DNA of 64,000 nt from Cryptomeria japonica. Lineage: Eukaryota; Streptophyta; Pinopsida; Cupressales; Cupressaceae. A program made the translations under genes and the position numbers. Under the pieces are notes generated by a model. It was not told where the DNA came from. It did not search any database and saw only the letters and a program-made list of their open reading frames with translations. Location of the stretch: NCBI RefSeq assembly GCF_030272615.1, contig NC_081413.1, positions 562,720,510 to 562,784,509 of the forward strand, read 5' to 3'. The first letter of the stretch is position 1, and each line of letters begins with the position of its first letter. This document shows positions 56,773 to 64,000 of this stretch, piece by piece.

Positions 56773-57909
56773 AAGGAGGAGGGGGAGAGAGATAGAGAGG
56801 GAGAGAGAGAACTATAGAGGGGACATATAGATAGGCAAGAGACCTACATTTCGAGAGAGGAGTGAGATAGACAGAGGAGGATAAAGAGAGGTGGGTAACG
56901 AGACCTATATGAAAAGGTAGATAGGTGGAGAGGAAGGGAGGGAGAAACCTAGAGAGGGTAGAGAGAGGGCGGGTTGTAGATTTAATCAACTAGACAATGA
57001 AGCTAGAGAATAAGAGACGAAGAGAGATAATGAGAGAGTGGGGAAAGGAGATATAAATGGAGAGGAGAAGAAAGGAAGGGAGAGAGAAGAGAAGAGATAG
57101 AAGAACAAAGAGATGAGTAAGAGGGGATGGATAGAGAGGTAGAAATGGAGGGAGTGAGAGACCTAGAGAATGAGGAGATGGATCTAGGTTTGGAGAGAGA
57201 GAAGAGAGGGAGAGTGTTCATAAATAGATAGGGGCAGGGGAAAGGGAGAGAAAGGTGAAGAGGGAGGGAGATAAATAGAGGGTGGACAATTAGATAAGTG
57301 AGAAACCTAGAGGGGGAGAGAGAGGTGGGTAATAATATAGGGAGGGAGAGGTAGTGAGGTGAATAGGGAGGAAAGGAGATTGCTAGATATGGGGAGAGAG
57401 AGGATAGAAGAGATCAGTAGTGAACAAGAGAAACGAGTGGGATGGGAGAGAAATAATAAGAGAGTTAGAGAGAAGAGAGAGGAAGGGAGTCAAGGATATA
57501 AATTAGGGTACAAGGAAGGGATGAAAGGTAGAGAGGGTGGGATATACCTAGAGAGGGGAGAGAGAAGTGAGAGAGACAAGAGAGGGAGAGAGATAGGTGT
57601 AGAGTTTAGGGAAGATAAAGATAGTGAGATATGGATCTAAAGAATGCTAATAGGAGAATGTTGATTACTGAAATTTGACTAAGTATGAAAGTCAATATGA
57701 TCCTCTAAAAACAAGAATCTACATTATAACTCCTATAGAGTTGAAACCACTCTCAAACATCTTGCCAATATATACATGAAATATAACTTAAAGTGACTTA
57801 TACTTAAATATTATATTTTATGTATATATTCTCCTCTCATGATGGGTATAACTTGTGCCCAAGTTGAAAAATTTGCATCACAAAACCTTCAAATTGGACA
57901 ATGCAAGAC

Positions 57910-58037
57910 ATTTGGCGCTCACCAAATGAAAAAATTTGACTTTTCTCATTTGGCGCACACCAAATTTGGCATTGGCCAAATGGGAAAAGTCATTTTTTTT
58001 CATTTGGCAAGTGCCAAATAGGGCGCTTGCCAAATGG
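57910..58037. repeat. CATTTGGC palindrome cluster, right
   Basis: CATTTGGCGCTCACCAAATG, CATTTGGCGCACACCAAAT, GGCATTGGCCAAATG, CATTTGGCAAGTGCCAAAT and GGGCGCTTGCCAAATG. The mirror image of the left cluster, with the same TTTTTGACTTTT-type spacers. Confidence 0.85.
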
Positions 58038-58129
58038 TCTGCATTGGAGACTACCAACCCTTTGGATTGGATTGTACTTGGGCATCCAACCCAAAGGGTT
58101 GGACGACCATTTCAGGGTTGAGACGTGTT

Positions 58130-58860
58130 TTTAACAGAGGATTAGAAAATTTTCACATATTTTTGGCCATGCTCTCCATCAGGTTTGCACGTGTTTCAAT
58201 AAAACTAAAAAAAACACCACAGAGACCTCGATCTCTCTCTTAGATATCCAAGCATGTAATTATTTTCACATTTTGATTTCGTTAAGGCTTTCATCTATAA
58301 TTTCTTTTGTTAGTGTGTTCGTTTTTGGTCAAAAACCAACATGCACTATTTTGGGTATAGTTTTTTACACGTTCATCGGATTTTGAAGAAACTTGCCTTT
58401 TTAGAAACTAGACTCCATTCTAAACAATTTAAAAAAAAAGTTTTGATTTTTGATTAGTTATCAATGATTTTAGGGGGGAGCATGCTCAAATTTCTATTTT
58501 TTAGGATGTGTCCACTTCAAAAATAGTAAAAAATCATATACTCATTAAAAAATTAGCTGAAAAATATCGCATAAACTACAAGGTGTTAGCTAATTTCTCA
58601 CCAAAGTGATTTTAAAAATTAAAAAAAAAAGTTAACATTTTAGGGGGGCCACAATAGACGCTATGTTATGTTTTTTGCATTAAAATTGAACCACTATTTG
58701 TGGTCCCCCTTTTTGAAGCCCTTCATCTCCACCATTTTAAAAAAATGTTAGTAGTTTAGAAAGTAGACTTGAAGCAATCTAACTCTTGTTCTTGTTTCAT
58801 CTTGAAATTTGGAGTCTAACTATCTTCAATTTGTCGTTGAAGTTCAAACTTAATTGATTT
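58130..58860. other. Segment present only in the right arm
   Basis: Contains GTTTTTTACACGTTCATCGG, ATTTTAGGGGGGAGCATG and two GAAA(C/G)TAGACT(C/T) sequences (58405 and 58760). No frame. Either the left arm lost it or the right arm gained it. Confidence 0.55.
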
Positions 58861-58918
58861 CAGAAAAAAGTGGCATCTTAAGACCCCCTTTTGGTACCAC
58901 AACCTAGTGCACATACCC

Positions 58919-59810
58919 ATAGATCCTTCCATATTTGTATAGTATACCTTATAGTATAATATTCAAACATTGGTGTACCATACTACATGGCATATAATGT
59001 AGGAGCTAAAGATTACCTGAACACCCTAGGATCACTTGCAAAAACAATGACAACTTTCCGCAAGAGAGAATGCAAGAGATGATATTCTTTTATATTAATA
59101 TCGATGAGATATGATCAAATGATGATCTATGATCTATATAAAACAAAGTGTACAAGAGGTCTTTCTTACACAGGCAAGAATGAAAGATAGGATTAAACAT
59201 GATGTTGACATGTGTCTTAATTTTATAACATGAGATAACAACCTTAACAAATATTAAATGGCCTAGACAAGAAGTAAATCAAATACATAATATATGATCT
59301 AATTGACAACCAAGCCTTATAGGACCCAACTTAGCATGTAATTAGGAACCACCAATTAATTATTTAGGTAAAATACCTTATTCACACCAACACCGCCTCT
59401 AAGTGAAACTTATGGAGTAATAAACGAATGCAAATCATGCAAAGATGTAAGTATAAGTCCCAACAATGAGACCATTTTAGGTACTAGTTTACAAAATATC
59501 TTTCACAAATGGAGTAAAGGAGAATTTAAGCCACTTGGAAAGAAACCCTATCCAAAACAGACAATGCAAATGAAAATCAAGAACAACTGATATAATGGGT
59601 GACCTATGGAGGACTCATTGATACCCAAAAAGCCTAAATCCATAAAAAATATACAATTGATCAACCCCATAAGAGTTTAAGTGAGACACTATGCAACCCC
59701 CTATCAATGAATAATCTCCTACAAAAATTATATGTGCCTAAAGACAAAACAAGATCCAATATCTACAAACAAATTGTCTCCCCTTTCCTAAGGGTAAGGA
59801 CAAATGTGCT
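58919..59810. other. Unassigned sequence before the second copia relic
   Basis: No frame or repeat pair. It may include decayed upstream parts of the copia element, but I could not align any domain. Confidence 0.45.
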
Positions 59811-59826
59811 ACAATGCCCCTAAATT

Positions 59827-60480
59827 TGGTTCATAGTGATCTTATGTCATTCTTGGTTTCTTTATTTATAGGGGCCAAGTATGTGCTCACTTTTATTGAT
59901 GACTTCTCATGATTGATATGGGTGTACTTTTTTAAATACAAGAGAGAGGTTTTCAACACTTTTAGGACCTTCAAAGCATTTTAGAAATAGTCACAAATAA
60001 TAGGGGAGTATCTAAATCGGGCATTTCAAGATTTGTAGTGAACGTGGTATTCTATCAACACACAATTCCTTAGAATCCTTACTATAATAGTGTGAGCAAG
60101 AGAAACAATAAGACTCTGTAAGAGATGGTCAAGTGTATGATTTAATCTAGGTACATGGATCCAACATTTTTAGCTAAAGTTATCAATTTTATCAACAATA
60201 TTCAGAAGACAACATGGAATATGAAACCTAAGGAGTCTTGGTCTCATGTCAGCCTAAGGATGATCTCACAATACTAGGTTGTACTTTTTTGGTACATCCT
60301 AATTTTTGTTGAAAACATACTTTTTTTAGAAAATATTATGATTTAAGATTTAAGAGGTCCCATTTTGAAGTAATTAATTGAGCAGAGTTAGATAAAATAC
60401 TCTTAGATCAAAATTTCTTGGATAGAACCTCTCCACTCTAAATCACAGCTACAATAGAGTCTCCTTCACACCTATCAAAA
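59827..60480 (+). pseudogene. Copia integrase fragment
   Basis: LVHSDLMSF then GAKYVLTFIDDFS-stop-LIWVYFFKYKREVFNTF, with the DD of the core. After shifts come the FQDL and YNSVSKRNNKTL-like relics of the third acidic site at about 60090-60110, then MVKCMI. At least ten stops. Confidence 0.8.
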
Positions 60481-60489
60481 TGCTGATAA

Positions 60490-61220
60490 AATATCACTTT
60501 TACATTAGCTTTTGGGGGTTCAAATAAATTCATTTAGAGGTTTTTTTTAAAGTATTTCTTCCTTATTATAAGCTTTCCAGATAGTATAATTTTTAAAATA
60601 TTTATTTTTTATTTCTTATGAATGTATTTTTTTTACCGAGCATTAAGGATTGTGTTTCACACATGTGAAAAAATTAAAAAATAGAGAAAAAAATTGTAAA
60701 AATATATTTTCCCTAGGTATTAATATCCGTGTTTGAACACAAAATGAATAAGTTAATTCAAATGCATACACAAAAATTTTATGCATTATAGAATACACCT
60801 TTGTCCAAATTACAATTACTTTGTCTTAAAAAATTAACTAAAAAAAACATATGTAATAAAAAATTATGAAAAAATATTTATTCACTAAATATTGGTGTGA
60901 CAATCCTATATTTCAAAAATTAGAATTTCCTTCTTGATAGAAAAAATGCTATGCATTACCAAATAAATGTCACTTCTGAAAAATGTTGATTACTGTAAAT
61001 ATTAAGTTATTAAAAGTTACATAACAATATGGACAATTAATTTCTAATTATTTTTAAAAATACATATTTAGAATCTATATGAAAAATATCACAAATCAGT
61101 AGTTTACTTCATCTTCAAATTCTTAATGGTTTAGCTGCTATAGGTTTTAGAAAGTAAAGATCTGATGCAAAATGATCATTTCAGTGTCAAGTTTGGCCAA
61201 AAAGTGAACCCAGTATTTTG
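60490..61220. other. AT-rich insert within the copia relic
   Basis: The copia reading is lost at about 60480 and found again at about 61240. The interval is T/A-rich without frames and ends CCAGTATTTTGGGATCACCCC. It looks like a MITE, but I found no convincing inverted ends. Confidence 0.45.
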
Positions 61221-61229
61221 GGATCACCC

Positions 61230-61580
61230 CTACTATATCCTACTTTTGAGTATTTATTAGTGAGGCTTGGACATTCATTTTAGATGGTTTACATAAAGAA
61301 ATAGAGAAGAGTTAGCAATTGATTTTGGTAGTTATTGTGAGGATATGAAGGCTTATAGATTGTTTGATCTTGACATATGATGGGTTTTTTATCATCATCG
61401 TGTTCGATTTGATGAGTACTTCACAATACCTACTCAACCTTCATCATCACTTGAGGATTTATTGGTAATTGATAATGATATTGGTGATTATCATGATTCA
61501 CTTCCTCCAAACCCACAAACTTTTCCATGTTTATCTTATAAAACTCTTGAGGAGGCAAGGACCTCTTGTTGGTGATACCC
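61230..61580 (+). pseudogene. Copia integrase C-terminal region
   Basis: At 61350 it reads AYRLFDLDI-stop-WVFYHHRVRFDE, the GYRLFDP....FHRDVVFDE motif that closes copia integrase. An acidic linker (SSSLEDLLVIDNDIGDYHD) and LSYKTLEEART follow. Confidence 0.75.
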
Positions 61581-62587
61581 ATAGGTTCTTGTTGCACTCT
61601 TTCACAAACTTCACATATTGATCTTTGAGTTATGTCATTTCAACTAACCCTGCATTTTTTTTAGATGCTTTAGGTATTTTGAGTGATTGGATTCTATTTA
61701 TAAGAAATATTCATCTTTGATAAGGAATCATACTTGGGATCTTGTACCTCTTCCTAAGAGAAAACAATTGGTTTGATGGAAGTGGGTGAATTGTACCAAA
61801 TCTATAGAAAATAATTATAGCAATGAGTACATGATTTGTCTTGTTTCAAATGGACTTTCACAAGTTGAGGGAGTTGACTATTTGTAGATGTTTTCTCTTG
61901 TTTCCAAGATGGATTCTATTCATCTTGCACTCTCTTTAATTGCATCTTAAGAATGGTTAGTGTATCATATGGATGTAAAGAGATTTTAATGTTGCATGGG
62001 GATCTTCATGAGAATATCTACATGGAACAACATCTTAGTTTTGTGCAAGAATCTTCACTTGTTTGCAATATTCACGATTCATTGTAGGATATTTGAATAA
62101 ACCCTCAAGATTGTCATGATAATATGGATAGCTTCTTTCTTTCTTTATGTTTCACATGTTGTCACATTGACCCTAGGGTTTATACTTGGAGACATGGGGA
62201 GTATCTTTTGATTCTTGTGTCATATGTCATGGATGATTCAATTTTCATCGGAGCTCCACTTCCATGATTCAAAGTATTCAATTAGCATTAATGGAGTTTC
62301 TTTCATATGGTTGACCTTGGACTTTTGTATAATTTCATTAGACTATAGGTTCATTAGACTTATGAGGGGATTTTAATTTTCTAGAAAAGGTATTTTGTAG
62401 ACTTCCTCTAGATATTTAGAGATTTAGCATGGTTTATTGCAAGCTTTCCCCCACACTTTTTAAGTTAGGTGTTATAAAATCTACCAATTGCACTACTAGT
62501 ACAATTGATGCTACTTTGTATAAGTAGTTGGTTGGTAGTCTTTTTTACTTGAAATAGTCATCCTAATATTTCCTTTGTAGTTGGAAT
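61581..62587 (+). pseudogene. Copia reverse transcriptase, heavily decayed
   Basis: SLIRNHTWDLVPLPKRKQLV (about 61710-61770), then WKWVNCTKS, VSNGLSQVEGVDYL, FSLVSKMDSIHLALSLIAS, VYHMDVKRF and MEQHLSFVQES. The DD box is not recognisable. It ends with LYK-stop-LVGSLFYLK at 62513-62560, just before the LTR-like insert. Confidence 0.8.
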
Positions 62588-63762
62588 TGTTTTTGTCAAT
62601 CGGTGTTCTACAATTTACAAACTTATTAAACTGATTCTTAAACCACCAGATGCATAAGATTGAAAGTAAAATGTAGATACATAAACCAATCAACCACAAA
62701 ACCATAACACCAAGATTTTTACGTAGAAACCTAGAAAGGAAAAAAACATGGTGGGATTTGAACCCACAATGTTATTATACTTTGATCAAGAGTATGATAA
62801 TATTACAAAGAGAGGAATGCACTTGCATTCAGGCTCATTGCCTAGAGCTCATTGCTCCAATACATAAAATGGCTACAACCCATAGGACTCACTGTCCTAC
62901 AATTGATTACAAATGATTATAATAATAAATGAAATGAAGAATAGCATCTAATAATGCCAAATAGAAGTTTCAGTTAGGCTCAATTTGACTTCTACAACTA
63001 TTTTATTTCTCTTCTTTATTTTCTTAATCTGTCATTTACCGAAGTACCAAAATCTTCAATCACATTCACCGAATTTCGCACATTCACTCATATAGACTTC
63101 TCACACTCATCCACTATATCAAAATGCTTAACCAAATAGATCTTATATATTTACACAAACAAAACAAATCATTTCTCATGTCAACTTCCAAAAGTCACAT
63201 AACATGCAACATGAAACGTGTACCAACATGTCAACTCAAACCGTCCACAAATCCATATGCGGACCCACAAAAGATGATAAAAGAATTTATATATGTTTGC
63301 CCACACTCCTCAAACACAAAACCAATCACCAAAATCATCCCAAATATTTTGAACCACACGTTATAGCAAAATAGCTCCGTTCTACCTAAATTATCGGATA
63401 CTGGACCTTCAATCTCGCTCATGAATCAACGTTGGTTACTAGGATTAAGGAATAATCTACCTCAAACCTCAAATTGTCTACTTCTATTACCGCAACCAAA
63501 ATAATGCAAACAAAGTCAAGATATGCACACTATCCTCATGCTTTATCGATTAAAGTATTTCACCTTCCAGACAATGAACAATGAAACTTTTGATAAATCA
63601 AATCTATGTACACTAGATATGATATATGAACTAAGTTACCATCAATGAAAACTCTTAAATCTTTCTGATGCATCAACTTCTACCAAAATAGTGTCTCTTA
63701 CCAACACTTGTCTTGTGTTTCTCTCAAGATCGCCATAAAACTTAGTGAAAGGTAACAAAACA
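62588..63762 (-). mobile_element. Probable solo LTR of copia type inside the RNase H region
   Basis: The copia frame is lost at 62587 and resumes at 63763. The insert begins TGTTTTTGTC and ends GGTAACAAAACA, i.e. TG...CA with short inverted ends. It contains GATTTTTACGTAGAAACCTAG and ATGGTGGGATTTGAACCCAC, and GAGCTCATTGCTC, in the order seen in the copia-like LTR at 27779 (GATTTATACGTGGAAAACC, CGGTGGGATTTGTGACCCAC, AGAGCACACTACTC). No target duplication (GGAAT / CAATG), so the ends are approximate. Minus orientation is inferred from that LTR. Confidence 0.65.
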
Positions 63763-64000
63763 CAATGAGGTACATCCAAGGGGCTTCACTCTTTGGCATT
63801 CATTACACATTAGTAGATTCTGAAATTGTGGGCCTCATCGGATTAGATTGGGTTAGTGGTGTTGATGACCAGAGGTCCACTTCTAGTTTTGTCTATTTCC
63901 TTGGATTTCATCTGATTTCATGATCATGCAAGTAGCATACACCTATTGTATTATTATCAACAAACGCTGAGTATTCAGGTGTAGATTTGGCTTTATTAGA
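63763..64000 (+). pseudogene. Copia RNase H fragment, cut by the window end
   Basis: RYIQGASLFGIHYTLVDSEI, then the LIGLDWVSGVDDQRSTSSFV segment (normally ..DSDWAGDxDDRKSTSGFV), FLGFHLIS and LLSTNAEYSGVDLALL (TEAEYRA type, with N replacing E). Clear copia RNase H with few stops. Confidence 0.85.

Larger units (their letters stand above)
49678..58918. mobile_element. Giant foldback-type DNA element, 9.2 kb
   Basis: The ends are inverted copies: left GGGGTAAGTGCACCAAGTTG then TGGTACCAAAA, right complement GGGTATGTGCACTAGGTTG then TGGTACCAAAA, both followed by a TGCCACTTTTT box. The flanks share ATA as a possible 3-bp target duplication. Behind the tips, both arms hold in the same order a TCCAACCC box, CATTTGGC palindromes, a GAATATATACAT(G/A)AAATATAA stretch, CAAATTTCAGTAATCAACAT and pyrimidine-rich (left) or purine-rich (right) satellite. 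The core is a 20-bp repeat array. No transposase is visible, so it looks non-autonomous. Arm pairing is seen over about 1.4 kb. Confidence 0.8.
56773..58918 (-). repeat. Right long inverted arm of the giant element
   Basis: Purine-rich satellite 56773-57640 (complement of the left arm's C/T satellite, one higher-order unit instead of three), then ATTCTAATAGGAG, CATTTGGC palindromes at 57910-58037, a TCCAACCCAAAGGGTTGGA palindrome at about 58085-58105, an extra 700 bp, and the terminal repeat. Confidence 0.8.
59811..64000 (+). mobile_element. Second copia element, decayed and interrupted, runs off the window
   Basis: Integrase (59827-60480), integrase C-terminus (61230-61580), RT (61690-62587) and RNase H (63763 onward) appear in order on the plus strand. 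They are separated by an AT-rich insert (about 60490-61220) and an LTR-like insert (62588-63762). It is far more decayed than the one at 37336. No LTR of its own is inside the window. Confidence 0.85.

Noticed and set aside
62740-62770. Possible tRNA (GGGATTTGAACCCAC looks like a T-arm)
   Set aside because: The same words occur in copia-type LTRs at 27985 and 34208 without any cloverleaf around them.

Overview
The window is transposon-dense, AT-rich nuclear DNA from a seed plant with a large genome. A gymnosperm, and probably a conifer, is my inference from the amount of old, nested retrotransposon DNA, the lack of any intact host gene in 64 kb and the telomere-type TTTAGGG-derived repeats. 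I found no complete cellular gene, tRNA or rRNA. Almost everything recognisable is a decayed mobile element.

Layout. (1) 1-5468: short repeats, a Ty3/gypsy integrase-chromodomain fragment on the minus strand (about 2225-2581), LTR fragments and a 245-bp hairpin (4695-4940). (2) 5469-7157: a 1.36-kb near-perfect inverted repeat (arms of about 675 bp, loop of about 10 nt). It carries two head-to-head copies of an exon-like fragment of a DRM-type cytosine-5 DNA methyltransferase and joins a CACTA-like transposon end at 7157. (3) 7158-10340: AT-rich DNA with a duplicated block of about 0.9 kb that contains LTR ends. (4) 11340-14765: a degenerate telomere-like (CCCTAA) array whose strand bias flips repeatedly. 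(5) About 14950-45860: one L1-type LINE of about 5.5 kb, spread over 31 kb by later insertions. Its RT domain is split at 18087/36325 by a solo LTR. That LTR is split at 18716/35812 by a gypsy-type element (LTRs 18717-19776 and 34728-35806, target duplication ATATG). This element has received two solo LTRs of its own lineage (20545-21784 with GTTAT; 24126-25402 with CTACC) and a non-autonomous copia-like element (27779-34727). The LINE is interrupted again by a Ty1-copia element with both LTRs (37336-44490). (6) 45861-49677: AT-rich DNA with a TG/TA/CA microsatellite and a 0.88-kb terminal-inverted-repeat element. (7) 49678-58918: a 9.2-kb foldback element with very long inverted arms, made of palindromic CATTTGGC boxes and pyrimidine-rich satellite, around a 4.7-kb core of a 20-bp unit in both orientations. 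(8) 58919-64000: a decayed second copia element, itself interrupted.

The parts do not work together as a pathway. They record successive insertions. The two objects that best fit 'undescribed system' are the DRM-fragment inverted repeat, which if transcribed would give a long hairpin RNA matching a component of the plant's own DNA-methylation machinery, and the giant foldback element, whose termini resemble those of the small element at 47994-48870. All coordinates of decayed elements come from reading by eye. Boundaries supported by target-site duplications are exact; the others are approximate.
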